Notes: generated by a model not told the origin, from the letters alone. Numbered from the stretch's first letter, positions 43,861-53,189 are shown. The stretch is 64,000 bases of DNA from Sphingomonas naasensis (GCF_004792695.1 NZ_SRXU01000002.1:372001-436000), one strand, 5' to 3'. A program made the numbers and translations.

Positions 43861-44307
43861 ATGGCTGAAACCCTAGGCTTCCTGCTCAGCGATGTCTCGC
43901 GCCTGCTGCGCCGTCGGTTCGACGAGCGCGCCCGCGCGAGCGGCGCCAGCGTGGCCCAATGGCGGGTGCTAAAGATCCTCGAACGCCAGCCTGGCTTAAA
44001 CCAGGGACAGATCGCCGAGTTGCTCGAGGTCGAGCCGATCACCTGCTGCCGGATGATCGACCGTATGGAAGAGGCCGGGCTGGTCGAGCGCCGCCGCGAT
44101 CCCGCCGACCGTCGTGCATGGCGCATTCACCTTACCGAGTCCGCCGCGCCCGTGCTCGCCGATCTCCACATTCTCGCCGGCGAAATGATCGAAGACGCGC
44201 TTCACGGGTTGAGCCCCGCTGAGCGCGATGCGCTGATCGCGGCACTGCAGGCGATCCGTTCCAACCTGACCAACGCTCCGGAAAGCAAAGAGGCCGCCAA
44301 TGGCTGA
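43861..44307 (+). CDS. MarR-family transcriptional regulator
   Basis: About 148 residues of the winged-helix MarR fold: ASVAQWRVLKILERQPGLNQGQIAELLEVEP (recognition region), MIDRMEEAGLVERRRDPADRRAWRIHLT (wing) and dimerisation helices. Start uncertain: ATG at 43861 gives normal length, but ATGs at 43834, 43840 and 43849 are in frame and none has a clear ribosome binding site. It overlaps the emrA-like gene by 8 bp. It probably represses the downstream efflux operon. Confidence 0.9.
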   Translation: MAETLGFLLSDVSRLLRRRFDERARASGASVAQWRVLKILERQPGLNQGQIAELLEVEPITCCRMIDRMEEAGLVERRRDPADRRAWRIHLTESAAPVLADLHILAGEMIEDALHGLSPAERDALIAALQAIRSNLTNAPESKEAANG

Positions 44308-45406
44308 CGCAGATCCCAAGATTCAGAAGCAGCCCGAAGAGGCGATCACGATCGAACAACCCGCCGTCGCGGAGGCGCCCGAAGTGGTGGAGGCCAAACC
44401 GCGGCGCAGCTGGCTGCGTGCGCTGCTGATGTTCGGCGTGCCGCTGCTCCTCATCGCGGTGGTCGGCTATTTCTACATGACCTCGGGCAAGAGCGTCTCG
44501 ACCGACAACGCCTATGTCCAGCAGGACAAGGTGTCGGTCTCGACCGACGTCGCCGGCCGCATCGTCGCGGTCGGGGTCAGGGAGAATCAGCTCGTCCATG
44601 CCGGCGATCTGCTCTTCCGCATCGATCCCGAGCCCTATCGCATCGCGGTTCAGCAGGCGCAGGCGGCGATCGCCGCCGCGCAGGTCCAGCTCAACACCGA
44701 CAAGGTGAGCTATCAGGGCACCGGCGCCGATATCGAGGCCGCCCGCTCGGCGGTCGCGCAGGCGCAGGAAACCTTCGGCCGCCAGGCTGCGCTGATGAAG
44801 CGCGGCTTCACCACCCGCGCCAATTACGACGCGTCGCAGCACGCGCTGGAGCAGGCCCAGGCCCAGCTCCAGAACGCCCGTTCCGATGCCGCAGAGGCGC
44901 GCGCCAAGCTCGCCACCGGCGCCGCGGTGCCCGGCGAGAATCCGGCGATCGCCGCTGCGCGCGTCCAGCTCGCCAAGGCCCAGCTCGATCTCGCCCGCAC
45001 CGACGTGCGCGCCCCGATCGACGGCATCATCAGCCAGACCAAGAGCCTGCAGGTCGGCGCACAGATGATCACCGGCCTGCCCGCGGTGACGATCGTGTCG
45101 AACAAGCCCGCGTGGATTGACGCCAATTTCAAGGAAACCGATCTCGATCACATGCATGTCGGCCAGTGCGCGCTGGTCAGCTTCGACGCCTATCCGCACC
45201 TCAAGCTCAAGGGCCATGTCGAATCGATCGGCGCCGGCACCGGCTCCGAATTCTCGGTGCTCCCGGCGCAGAACGCCAACGGCAATTGGGTGAAGGTCAC
45301 CCAGCGCGTGCCGGTGCGCATCGCGATCGACGGCAAGAGCCCGCGCGAGATGATCGCCGGCCTCTCCGCGGACGTCGACGTCAAGTTCGAAGGGGCCTGC
45401 GAATAA
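44300..45406 (+). CDS. emrA: HlyD/EmrA-family membrane fusion protein
   Basis: 368 residues: cytoplasmic acidic N-terminus, one membrane helix (residues about 40-60), a biotinyl-like barrel (VSVSTDVAGRIVAVGVRENQLVHAGDLLFRIDPEPY), a long coiled-coil hairpin (residues about 110-225), and DVRAPIDGIIS closing the lipoyl domain. It links an inner-membrane efflux pump to an outer-membrane channel. Overlaps marR upstream; precedes emrB by 1 bp. Confidence 0.93.
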   Translation: MADADPKIQKQPEEAITIEQPAVAEAPEVVEAKPRRSWLRALLMFGVPLLLIAVVGYFYMTSGKSVSTDNAYVQQDKVSVSTDVAGRIVAVGVRENQLVHAGDLLFRIDPEPYRIAVQQAQAAIAAAQVQLNTDKVSYQGTGADIEAARSAVAQAQETFGRQAALMKRGFTTRANYDASQHALEQAQAQLQNARSDAAEARAKLATGAAVPGENPAIAAARVQLAKAQLDLARTDVRAPIDGIISQTKSLQVGAQMITGLPAVTIVSNKPAWIDANFKETDLDHMHVGQCALVSFDAYPHLKLKGHVESIGAGTGSEFSVLPAQNANGNWVKVTQRVPVRIAIDGKSPREMIAGLSADVDVKFEGACE

Positions 45407-45407
45407 C

Positions 45408-47003
45408 ATGGCGACGGCAGCCACCGGCGGCGCCGGCAGGGCGCCGGCCGCCGCGCCTCCGGTCCCCACGGCCGGGGGCGCTGCCCTTCCCGTAAAGTAC
45501 AAGGGCCTGCTCACGCTCGGCGTCATGATGGCGACGATCATGCAGATCCTCGACACCACGATCGCCAACGTCGCGATCCCGCACATGCAGTCGCAGCTCG
45601 GCGCGACGCGCGACACGATCAACTGGGTGCTGACCAGCTACATCGTCGCCTCGGCGATTGCGATCCCGATCACCGGCTGGCTGTCGGACCGGATCGGCTC
45701 GCGCAATCTGTTCCTGCTCTCGACGGTGGGCTTCGTCATCGCCTCGGCGATGTGCGGCGCGGCGCAGACGCTTGAGGAGATGGTCGCCTTCCGCATCCTC
45801 CAGGGCATCACCGCGGCGTTCCTCAACCCGCTCAGCCAGACCGTGATGCTCGACATCAACAAGCCGGCCGACCAGCCCAAGGCGATGTCGATCTGGGGCA
45901 TGGGGATCATGGTCGGCCCGATCATGGGCCCGCTGATCGGCGGCTATCTCACCGACAATTTCAACTGGCGCTGGGTCTTCTACGTCAATCTGCCGGTCGG
46001 CGCGGTGTGCATCGCGATCCTGTGGTGGCTGCTGCCCTCGCGCCCGATCCGCAAGCGCAGCTTCGACGCCTTTGGCTTCTCGCTGCTCGCGATCGGCATC
46101 GCCTCGCTCCAGTTGATGCTCGATCGCGGCCAGGATCAGGACTGGTTCTCCTCCACCGAGATCTGGGTCGAGATGCTCGTCGCGGTGATCGCGCTGTGGA
46201 TGTTCTTCGTCCATCTGTTCACCGCGAAGAACCCGATGTTCGAGCGCGAGCTGTGGCGGCACCGCAACCTCGTCACCGGCATCTTCTTCATGCTGGTGAT
46301 CGGCCTCGTGATGATGGCGACGATGGCGCTGCTGCCGCCGATGCTGCAGAATCTACACGGCTATTCGGTGTTCCAGACCGGCATGCTGCTGATGCCGCGC
46401 GGCGTGGGCGTGGTGATCACCATGTTCGCGGGCGCGCAGCTGATCCAGCGCGGCTGGCTCGATCCGCGCTGGTCGGTCGGCATCGGCCTCGCCATCGCCG
46501 CCTTCTCGCTCTGGGAGATGTCCGGCTGGACGCTGATGATGGGCAGCACGCCCTTCATCATCTCCGGCTTCGTCCAGGGCCTCGGCCTCGGGCTGGTGTT
46601 CATGCCGCTCAACGGCCTCGCCTTTGCCGGCCTGCCCCCGCATTTCCGCACCGAAGGGTCGAGCCTGCTCAATCTGACGCGCAACATCGGCGCGTCGGTG
46701 GGCATCTCGGCGGTCAGCGCGATCCTCGCGCAGAACATCCAGCGCAGCCACCAATATCTTGGCGAACACGTCACCGAGAGCACGATGAACGGCGTCGGGG
46801 CGATCGCCAGGCAGCTCGGCGCCTCGGGCGCGATGGTCACCGGGATGATCGATGCCGAGGTCAACCGCCAGGCCGCGATGATCGCCTATCTCAACGACTT
46901 CTGGCTGATGGCGATCGTCACCGCGGTCAGCGTCCCGCTGGTGCTGCTGCTCCAGAAGCCCGGCGGCAAGGTCGAGAACGATCCGGCGGCCGCCGGGCAC
47001 TGA
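45408..47003 (+). CDS. emrB: DHA2-family drug efflux permease, EmrB-like
   Basis: 531 residues with about 14 hydrophobic segments, major facilitator superfamily. The DHA2 motifs TMQILDTTIANVAIP (motif D1-like), GWLSDRIGSRNLF (motif A) and WGMGIMVGPIMGPLIGGYL (motif C, antiporter) are clear. Forms a proton-coupled tripartite efflux system with the upstream EmrA-like protein. No TolC-type outer-membrane protein gene is adjacent. Confidence 0.95.
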   Translation: MATAATGGAGRAPAAAPPVPTAGGAALPVKYKGLLTLGVMMATIMQILDTTIANVAIPHMQSQLGATRDTINWVLTSYIVASAIAIPITGWLSDRIGSRNLFLLSTVGFVIASAMCGAAQTLEEMVAFRILQGITAAFLNPLSQTVMLDINKPADQPKAMSIWGMGIMVGPIMGPLIGGYLTDNFNWRWVFYVNLPVGAVCIAILWWLLPSRPIRKRSFDAFGFSLLAIGIASLQLMLDRGQDQDWFSSTEIWVEMLVAVIALWMFFVHLFTAKNPMFERELWRHRNLVTGIFFMLVIGLVMMATMALLPPMLQNLHGYSVFQTGMLLMPRGVGVVITMFAGAQLIQRGWLDPRWSVGIGLAIAAFSLWEMSGWTLMMGSTPFIISGFVQGLGLGLVFMPLNGLAFAGLPPHFRTEGSSLLNLTRNIGASVGISAVSAILAQNIQRSHQYLGEHVTESTMNGVGAIARQLGASGAMVTGMIDAEVNRQAAMIAYLNDFWLMAIVTAVSVPLVLLLQKPGGKVENDPAAAGH

Positions 47004-47079
47004 GCCCTCACCCGGATAACCCTCTATAAGGAAAGCAAACCCTGCGCTCTTCCCGCGCATGCTTTCCTTCGAGGCCTCG

Positions 47080-48864
47080 ATGTTCGCCAAGTTCAATACC
47101 CTGCCGCTCGCCTCCAAGACGACCGCGCTGACGATCGCCGCGCTGCTGGCGCTCGCGCTCACCGTCTTCGTGATCGCCGATCGCTCGATCATGGCGGAGG
47201 CCGGCCGGCAGGCCGCCGACCGGCAGGAAACCAACATGCGCGTCGCATGGGACGTGCTGCGCCGCGACGGCGCCGAGTTCCGCGCCGATGGCGACGCACT
47301 CTATGTCGGCGACCGGAAGCTCAACGACTGGACCCAGCCGGTCGATCTCGTGAAGACTCTCGTCGGCGGCACCGCGACGATCTTCCGCGGCGACAAGCGC
47401 ATCACCACCAACGTCACCAAGCCCGACGGCACCCGCGCGGTCGGCACCAATCTCGCCGCCGGCCCCGCGCACGACGCCGTGCTCGGCAAGGGCGAGCCCT
47501 TTCGCGGCGACGCCGACATTCTCGGCCGCGCCTTCTTCACAGCCTATGATCCGATCAAGGACAAGGACGGCAACGTCATCGGCGTGCTCTATGTCGGCAT
47601 CCCCAAGGACGAAGCGCTCGCTGCGGTCTCGTCACTGCGCTGGTCGATGGCGATCGGCGTGCTGCTCGCGACGCTGGTCATCGCCGGTGCGATCTTCGCT
47701 TTGAGCCGCGCGATGTTTCGTCCGCTCGGCACGATGAACGCGGCGATGCAGGATCTCGCAAAGGGCGCCACCACGATCGAGATCCCCGGCCGCGAGCGCC
47801 GCGACGAGATCGGCCACATGGCCGCGGCGCTGGGCAGCTTCCGCGACGCGGCGATCGCCCGCGCGCGCATCGAGGCGAGCAGCCGCGAAGCCGATGCCGA
47901 GCGCCAGACCGCGATGGCGGTGCTCAACCAGTCGCTCCGTCGCGTGTCCGCCGGCGATCTCGGCGCAACGATCGATGCCGGCTTCCCGGCGAGCTATGCC
48001 GAGCTGCGCACCAACTTCAACGATGCGCTGGGCAACCTCTCGGCGCTGGTCGGCACCGTGCTCGAGAGCACCGATGCGATCCGCAGCGGCTCGACCGAGA
48101 TCGCCACGGCTTCGGAAGACCTCGCCCGCCGCACCGAAGGCGCCGCCGCCAGCCTCGAGCAGACCGCCGCCGCGGTCACCCAGATGAACGGCCGGATCGG
48201 CGAGACCGCCTCTGCCGCCACCCGAACCGTCGAGCGCGCCGACCGTGCCATCTCGGTGGTCGACACCGGCCGCGCAGTCGCCGACGACGCCGTTCAGGCG
48301 ATGGGCCGCGTTGCCGAGAGCACCAAGGGCATCGACGGCGTGATCGAAGGGCTCGACAAGATCGCCTTCCAGACCCGCGTTCTCGCGATGAACGCCGCGG
48401 TCGAGGCCGGCCGCGCCGGCGAGGCGGGCCGTGGCTTCGCGGTCGTCGCCGATCTCGTCAGCGCGCTGGCGATGCGTGCCGAAGAGGAAGCCGGCCGGGC
48501 CCGCGACCAGCTCACCGCCACCCAGACCGACATCGTCTCCGCGGTCGACGCGGTCGAGAAGGTCGACTCGGCGCTGTCCGAGATCGTCGGCACGGTTGGC
48601 GAGGTCCACGGCCTGCTCGCGACGATTGCCACCGACAATTCGGCCCAGTCGACCGCGATCGGCGAGATCAGCACCGCGATCGGCGCGATGGACCGCTCGA
48701 CCCAGCAGAATGCCGCGATGGTCGAACAGACCTCGGCAGCGGCGCGCAACCTCTCCGATCAGGTCGAGCGCCTCGCCGAGCACGCCCGCGCCTTCCGCGT
48801 GCAGGAAACGCGCGGCGTGCGCCGCGACGTCTTCGAAGTCGCCGGGCCGACGACGGCGCAGTAA
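47080..48864 (+). CDS. Methyl-accepting chemotaxis protein with periplasmic sensor
   Basis: 594 residues: N-terminal membrane helix (about 15-35), a periplasmic Cache-like sensor (residues about 40-190; ATIFRGDKRITTNV, IGVLYVGIPKDEA), second helix (about 195-218), HAMP segments, and a C-terminal signalling hairpin. The tip reads IAFQTRVLAMNAAVEAGRAGEAGRGFAVVA: Arg433 replaces the usual Asn of QTN, and the following EVRxLAxRS block is DLVSALAMRAEEEA, unlike standard receptors. ATG at 47080 has GAGG upstream; 47059 is possible. No che genes are nearby. Confidence 0.9.
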   Translation: MFAKFNTLPLASKTTALTIAALLALALTVFVIADRSIMAEAGRQAADRQETNMRVAWDVLRRDGAEFRADGDALYVGDRKLNDWTQPVDLVKTLVGGTATIFRGDKRITTNVTKPDGTRAVGTNLAAGPAHDAVLGKGEPFRGDADILGRAFFTAYDPIKDKDGNVIGVLYVGIPKDEALAAVSSLRWSMAIGVLLATLVIAGAIFALSRAMFRPLGTMNAAMQDLAKGATTIEIPGRERRDEIGHMAAALGSFRDAAIARARIEASSREADAERQTAMAVLNQSLRRVSAGDLGATIDAGFPASYAELRTNFNDALGNLSALVGTVLESTDAIRSGSTEIATASEDLARRTEGAAASLEQTAAAVTQMNGRIGETASAATRTVERADRAISVVDTGRAVADDAVQAMGRVAESTKGIDGVIEGLDKIAFQTRVLAMNAAVEAGRAGEAGRGFAVVADLVSALAMRAEEEAGRARDQLTATQTDIVSAVDAVEKVDSALSEIVGTVGEVHGLLATIATDNSAQSTAIGEISTAIGAMDRSTQQNAAMVEQTSAAARNLSDQVERLAEHARAFRVQETRGVRRDVFEVAGPTTAQ

Positions 48865-48866
48865 TT

Positions 48867-49006
48867 CTCCCCTCCTTGTAAGGGAGGGGTCAGGAGTGGG
48901 TGCGAGCCGAAGGCAAGCCCTCCGCCGCTTCGCCAAAGAAGAAAGGTCGGGGCATCGAGCCCCGACCTTTCTAACCCACCCCTTGATCCCTCCCTTGCAG
49001 GGAGGC
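48867..49006. repeat. GC inverted-repeat element with central hairpin, between chemoreceptor and asd
   Basis: CTCCCCTCC-loop-GGGAGGGG with GGAGTGGGT at the left end and AACCCACCCC...CCCTCCC-loop-GGGAGG at the right form the same family as the 10063 and 20461 elements. Inside is a perfect 13-bp stem, GAAAGGTCGGGGC (48941-48953) and GCCCCGACCTTTC (48959-48971), which may terminate transcription of the convergent genes. Confidence 0.85.
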
Positions 49007-49017
49007 GAAATTCGAGA

Positions 49018-50046
49018 TCAGGCCGCCTTCTTCAGATGCCGCCGGCCGAGCAGCTCGGCGATCTGCACCGCGTTGAGCGCCGCGCCCTTGCGTAGATTGT
49101 CGCTCACGCACCACAGGCTCAGACCATTGTCGACGGTCGAATCCTCGCGGACGCGGCTGATATAGGTCGCATATTCGCCGACGCATTCGATCGGCGTGAC
49201 GTATCCGCCGTCCTCATGCTTGTCGACGAGCATCACCCCCGGCGCCTCGCGCAGGATGCTCTTGGCCTTGGCGGCCGAGATCTCGTCCTCGAACTCGATG
49301 TTGATCGCCTCGGAATGGCCGACGAACACCGGCACGCGCACGCAGGTCGCGGTGACCTTGATCTTGGGATCGAGGATCTTCTTGGTCTCGACCACCATCT
49401 TCCACTCTTCCTTGGTCGAGCCGTCGTCGAGGAAGCTGTCGATGTGCGGGATCACGTTGAAGGCGATCTGCTTGGTGAACTTCTTGGGCTCGGCCTGATC
49501 GCCGACGAAGATGTTGCGGCTCTGCTCGAACAGCTCGTCCATCCCCGCCTTGCCCGCGCCGGAGACCGACTGATAGGTCGCAACGACGACGCGCTTGATC
49601 TTGGCGGCATCGTGGAGCGGCTTCAATGCGACCACCATCTGCGCGGTCGAGCAATTCGGGTTCGCGATGATGTTGCGCTTGGTATAGCCGTCGATCGCCT
49701 CGGGGTTCACCTCCGGCACGATCAGCGGCACGTCGGGGTCCATCCGGTAGAGCGACGCATTGTCGATCACCGTGCAGCCCGCCGCGGCGAACTTGGGCGC
49801 ATATAGCTTGCTGCCCTCGGATCCGATCGCGAAGAGCGCGATGTCCCAGCCGGTCGGATCGAAATGCTCGATATTCTGGACCTTGAGCTTCTTGCCGGTC
49901 TCGCCGAAATCGATCTCGTCGCCCTGGCTGCGCGCGGAGGCGAGCACGGCGAGCTCGTCGATCGGGAATTCCCGCTCGGCGAGGATGTTCAGCATTTCGC
50001 GCCCGACATTGCCGGTGGCGCCTGCGACCACGACACGGTAGCCCAT
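49018..50046 (-). CDS. asd: Aspartate-semialdehyde dehydrogenase
   Basis: 342 residues; reduces aspartyl phosphate to the semialdehyde for lysine/diaminopimelate, threonine and methionine synthesis. NADP-binding GATGNVGREML, catalytic Cys in NPNCSTAQM, QSVSGAGKAGMDEL, and the substrate/acid-base region VRVPVFVGHSEAINIEFE are intact. The upstream gap contains several strong hairpins. Ends immediately after a repeat element. Confidence 0.97.
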   Translation of the reverse strand: MGYRVVVAGATGNVGREMLNILAEREFPIDELAVLASARSQGDEIDFGETGKKLKVQNIEHFDPTGWDIALFAIGSEGSKLYAPKFAAAGCTVIDNASLYRMDPDVPLIVPEVNPEAIDGYTKRNIIANPNCSTAQMVVALKPLHDAAKIKRVVVATYQSVSGAGKAGMDELFEQSRNIFVGDQAEPKKFTKQIAFNVIPHIDSFLDDGSTKEEWKMVVETKKILDPKIKVTATCVRVPVFVGHSEAINIEFEDEISAAKAKSILREAPGVMLVDKHEDGGYVTPIECVGEYATYISRVREDSTVDNGLSLWCVSDNLRKGAALNAVQIAELLGRRHLKKAA

Positions 50047-50110
50047 TTTCGTCCTTCCATCAGGGTCGTCGCACGTCCGGCGACGAAGGGTTCATTGGTG
50101 GTAGATGTGG

Positions 50111-50158
50111 TGGAATGCCAGCGCATTCCAGTTGCTTCGAAGCAAAGCTGTGCTTTGC
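50111..50158 (-). promoter_or_regulatory. Cluster of overlapping hairpins upstream of asd
   Basis: TGGAATGC-4-GCATTCCA (50111-50130), the perfect palindrome TTGCTTCGAAGCAA (50132-50145) and GCAAAGC-3-GCTTTGC (50142-50158) are adjacent. The last two share bases and exclude each other, like an attenuator. They lie in the otherwise unassigned 269-bp gap before asd (50047-50315). Confidence 0.5.
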
Positions 50159-50282
50159 GCGCCCGACGCTCAGGCGCGTTTGGTAATTCGCGTGCTAGTT
50201 CGCGTTTTTCGAAGCATGGCGCGCCCCTAACAGAACGAAAGCTGCGTGGCGAGGGGCAATCCGGATAATTTTCGGAAAGCGC

Positions 50283-50308
50283 GCCGGCCGTCGATTAAGA
50301 CGACCGGC
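50283..50308 (-). terminator. Probable terminator of the S9 peptidase gene
   Basis: A 10-bp stem with one mismatch, GCCGGCCGTC against GACGACCGGC, around a 6-base loop, 8 bp after the stop. The following minus-strand sequence (GCGCTTTCC) has only a weak T stretch. Confidence 0.55.
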
Positions 50309-50315
50309 CTGCGCC

Positions 50316-52547
50316 TCAGTGCTTCGTCTCGCCGAGATGCCGGTCGAGGAAATCGAAGATCGTTCCCCAGAGATGTTCGCTGATTCCCGGCCCGCCGACC
50401 CGATGCGTGTGCCCCGGATAGAGCATCATCTCGAAGGGCACCTTCTGCTGCTGCAGCGTCGCGGTCATCGCCGTGGTGTTCTCGAGCACGACATTGTCGT
50501 CGGCCATGCCGTGGAGGATCAGCAGCGGATCGGTGATCTTCGCGGCATCGGCGATATTGTCCGACGCCTTATAGGCCTCCGGCACCTTGTTGGGATCGCC
50601 CATGTACCGCTCGGTATAGTGGGTGTCGTAGAGCTCCCATTTGGTCACCGGCGCGCCTGCGACCCCCGCGGCGAACACCCCCGGCGCCTTTTCGAGCATC
50701 TTGAGCGTCATGTAGCCACCATAGGACCAGCCATAGGTGACGATCTTGCCCGGATCGACGAAGTCGAGCGTCTTGAGATAATTGGCTCCGGCGACCTGAT
50801 CCTCGACCTCGACCGAGCCCATCGCGTGCCAGATCGCGTCCTCGAACGCCTTGCCGCGATTGGCCGAGCCGCGATTGTCGATCTGGAACCAGATATAGCC
50901 GCGGTCGACGATATACTGCTGCAGCGCCCCGCCCCACGCCTTGCTCACCGTCTGCGAGTGCGGTCCGCCATAATGCTGGAAGAACACCGGGTAACGCTTG
51001 CCCGGCTCGCGCTTGGGGGTGACCATCTCCCAGTGGAGCGTGGTGCCGTCGGGGCCCTTGATCGTCCCGAAGGTGCGCTCGTGGTGGCCGGCGAGATAGG
51101 CGTTATAGGGGTGGTCCGCCGCGGTCACGGCGTTCTCGTTGACCCAGGCGATGCGCTTGCCCGCCGCGTCGGCGAGATAGACCTGCGTCGGCTGATCGGT
51201 GTTCGAGCGCGTGACGATCGCGCGCGTGCCCGCCGGATCCATCACCGCGCTGTTCCACCAGCCCGCCTCGGTCAACCGGGTCACCGCGCCCGGCTTGCGA
51301 TAGCTCGCCACATAGAGATGGCGCTCGAGCACGCCGTCCCTGTTGCCGAGGAAGAACACCCGGCCATGGCCCTGATCGATCCCGACGACGTCGGGGGTGA
51401 CTTCCCACGCGCCCTTGGTCAGCTGGGTCCATTTGCCCTTGGCGAGGCGATAGAGATGGCCATGGCCGTCGCGCTCGGACCACCAGATCAGGCTGCCGTC
51501 ATCGAGCGGGGTCAGCGCGTTGGAGAGGTTTACCCAGCTTTTCGGCCCGGACTTCTCGCTGAACAGCACCGAGGATTTGCCCGTCACCGGATCGACCGCG
51601 AGCAGATCGAGTACCGTCTGGTCGCGGTTCTGGCGCTGGACATAGAGCGTCGTGCCGTCACGCGACCAGTCGACGCGGGCGAGATAGATGTCGGTCTCGC
51701 TGCCGAGATCGACCTTGACCTTCTCGCTGCCGTCGGGGCGCATCACATAGAGCGCGACCAGCGCGTTGGGCGTGCCGGCCTTGGGATAGCGCTGCTGGTA
51801 GATGTTGGTGCCCTCGGCGCCGATCGCGGCGCGCGTGACGATGCCGACCGGCGCCTCATCGAAGCGCTCGACCGCGACGCGGCTATCGTCGCGCGCCCAC
51901 CAATGGCCGGTGAAGCGATCCATTTCCTCCTGCGCGACGAACTCGGCCTCGCCCCAATGGACGGTGTCGGCGCCGTCATCGGTCACGCGCTTCGGCGTGC
52001 CGGTGGCGAGGTCCATCACGAACAGATTCTGATCCTGGACATAGCTGGCGAACTTGCCGCCCGGGCTCACCACCGCGTTGAGCTTGGGACCCGCCGCGGC
52101 GGCGAGCCTCGTCGCCTGGCCGTCGAGCCGCGCGAGATACAGCTCGCCGTCGAGCGGAACGAGGATCGACTGCGAATCCGCCGACCAGTCATAGGAGACG
52201 ATGCCCTTGGTCCCGCCGATGCGCGCGCGCTCGCGCTGCATCTTCTCGGCCTCGGAGAGCGCGGCGCCGGTGCCCAGCTTCTTCGAATCAACCAGCATCC
52301 GCCATTCGCCGGTGCGCGTGTCCATCGCCCACAGGTCGAAGCGCTCCTTGTCGTCGGCGCGGTTGCGCAGCAGCGTCACCCATTTGCCGTCGGGCGACAG
52401 CGTCAGCTTGCGCGGCGTGGTGCCGGCGAGATCGGGGCTGGCATAGACGCGCTCGAGCGTCAGCTCCTTGCCCTGCGCCATCGCCTCACTGGCCATCAGC
52501 GGTGCACCCAGCGCAACCAAAGCCAATCCCAGCACCCATCTACGCAT
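50316..52547 (-). CDS. S9 family peptidase, dipeptidyl peptidase IV-like
   Basis: 743 residues with a signal peptide (RRWVLGLALVALGAPLMASEAMA). An eight-bladed-propeller N-terminal domain (DPPIV_N; SPDGKWVTLLRNRADDKERFDLW and later blades) is followed by an alpha/beta-hydrolase with nucleophile GWSYGGYM, and the DDNV and GHTHRV regions supplying Asp and His. Family enzymes remove Xaa-Pro or Xaa-Ala dipeptides from the N-terminus. The EVEDQ-type Glu region, here AEFVAQEEMDRFTG, fits DPPIV rather than oligopeptidase. A promoter for a divergent gene is not evident upstream. Confidence 0.93.
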   Translation of the reverse strand: MRRWVLGLALVALGAPLMASEAMAQGKELTLERVYASPDLAGTTPRKLTLSPDGKWVTLLRNRADDKERFDLWAMDTRTGEWRMLVDSKKLGTGAALSEAEKMQRERARIGGTKGIVSYDWSADSQSILVPLDGELYLARLDGQATRLAAAAGPKLNAVVSPGGKFASYVQDQNLFVMDLATGTPKRVTDDGADTVHWGEAEFVAQEEMDRFTGHWWARDDSRVAVERFDEAPVGIVTRAAIGAEGTNIYQQRYPKAGTPNALVALYVMRPDGSEKVKVDLGSETDIYLARVDWSRDGTTLYVQRQNRDQTVLDLLAVDPVTGKSSVLFSEKSGPKSWVNLSNALTPLDDGSLIWWSERDGHGHLYRLAKGKWTQLTKGAWEVTPDVVGIDQGHGRVFFLGNRDGVLERHLYVASYRKPGAVTRLTEAGWWNSAVMDPAGTRAIVTRSNTDQPTQVYLADAAGKRIAWVNENAVTAADHPYNAYLAGHHERTFGTIKGPDGTTLHWEMVTPKREPGKRYPVFFQHYGGPHSQTVSKAWGGALQQYIVDRGYIWFQIDNRGSANRGKAFEDAIWHAMGSVEVEDQVAGANYLKTLDFVDPGKIVTYGWSYGGYMTLKMLEKAPGVFAAGVAGAPVTKWELYDTHYTERYMGDPNKVPEAYKASDNIADAAKITDPLLILHGMADDNVVLENTTAMTATLQQQKVPFEMMLYPGHTHRVGGPGISEHLWGTIFDFLDRHLGETKH

Positions 52548-52632
52548 TCCCGTTCTCTCCGGAGCTCGCGCCCGGCGGATGCGGGCGAACCCGCCTTATT
52601 GCGGGCCGCGGGCTTCGGGTAAAGGCCTGCGA

Positions 52633-53109
52633 CTATTCGAGATTGAGCGCGACCTTGCGCGAGACGAGGATGAAGCGCGGCCCCGCCCCGTTCGCCGCCG
52701 CGCGATCATCGGGATTGTAGAGCGCGCATTTGCGCAAGGACAGACAACCGCAGCCGATGCAGCCGTCGAGATCGTCGAGCGTGCGCTGGAGCTGGGCGAC
52801 GCGCGTCTCGATCACCTGCCGGAAGCCGCGGCTGATCCGCTTCCAGTCGGCCGCGCTCGGCGCGCTGCCCTCGGGAAGCTTACCCAACTCGGCGGCGATC
52901 TGCGGCAGGGTGAAGCCGAGCTGCTGCGCGATCAGCGCGAACGAGACGCGGCGGATATCGGCGCGCAGGAAGCGGCGCTGATTGCCCGAGGTGCGGATCG
53001 GATGGACCAGCCCCTTGCGCTCGTAGAAGCGCACCGCCGACACCGACAGTCCGGTGCGCGCCGCCAGCTCGCCGATCGTCAGCAACTCGTTTCCGCGGTT
53101 TCCCGGCAC
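52633..53109 (-). CDS. soxR: Redox-sensitive transcriptional activator SoxR
   Basis: 158 residues of the MerR family with the SoxR [2Fe-2S] cluster motif: CIGCGC.....C at residues 117, 120, 122 and 128. The N-terminal helix-turn-helix (ELAARTGLSVSAVRFYERKGL) is typical. Starts with GTG. Outside the enterics SoxR responds to redox-cycling drugs and usually has few targets; here a perfect SoxR-type promoter lies in the divergent gap and drives the VOC gene. Confidence 0.95.
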   Translation of the reverse strand: MPGNRGNELLTIGELAARTGLSVSAVRFYERKGLVHPIRTSGNQRRFLRADIRRVSFALIAQQLGFTLPQIAAELGKLPEGSAPSAADWKRISRGFRQVIETRVAQLQRTLDDLDGCIGCGCLSLRKCALYNPDDRAAANGAGPRFILVSRKVALNLE

Positions 53110-53123
53110 CGTGATTTTCCCGC

Positions 53124-53154
53124 TTGACCTAAACCTAGGTTGAGGTTGTAGCTG
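53124..53154 (+). promoter_or_regulatory. SoxR-dependent promoter with 19-bp spacer
   Basis: TTGACC (-35, 53124-53129), exactly 19 bp, then TAGCTG (-10, 53149-53154). The spacer carries the dyad ACCTAAACCT-AGGTTGAGGT (53127-53146), 9 of 10 positions symmetric. Over-long spacing with a central dyad is the MerR-family signature. It reads toward the VOC gene. Confidence 0.85.
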
Positions 53155-53189
53155 CTTGCGGCATGGCCTCCAACCGGGAAAGGGACTCC

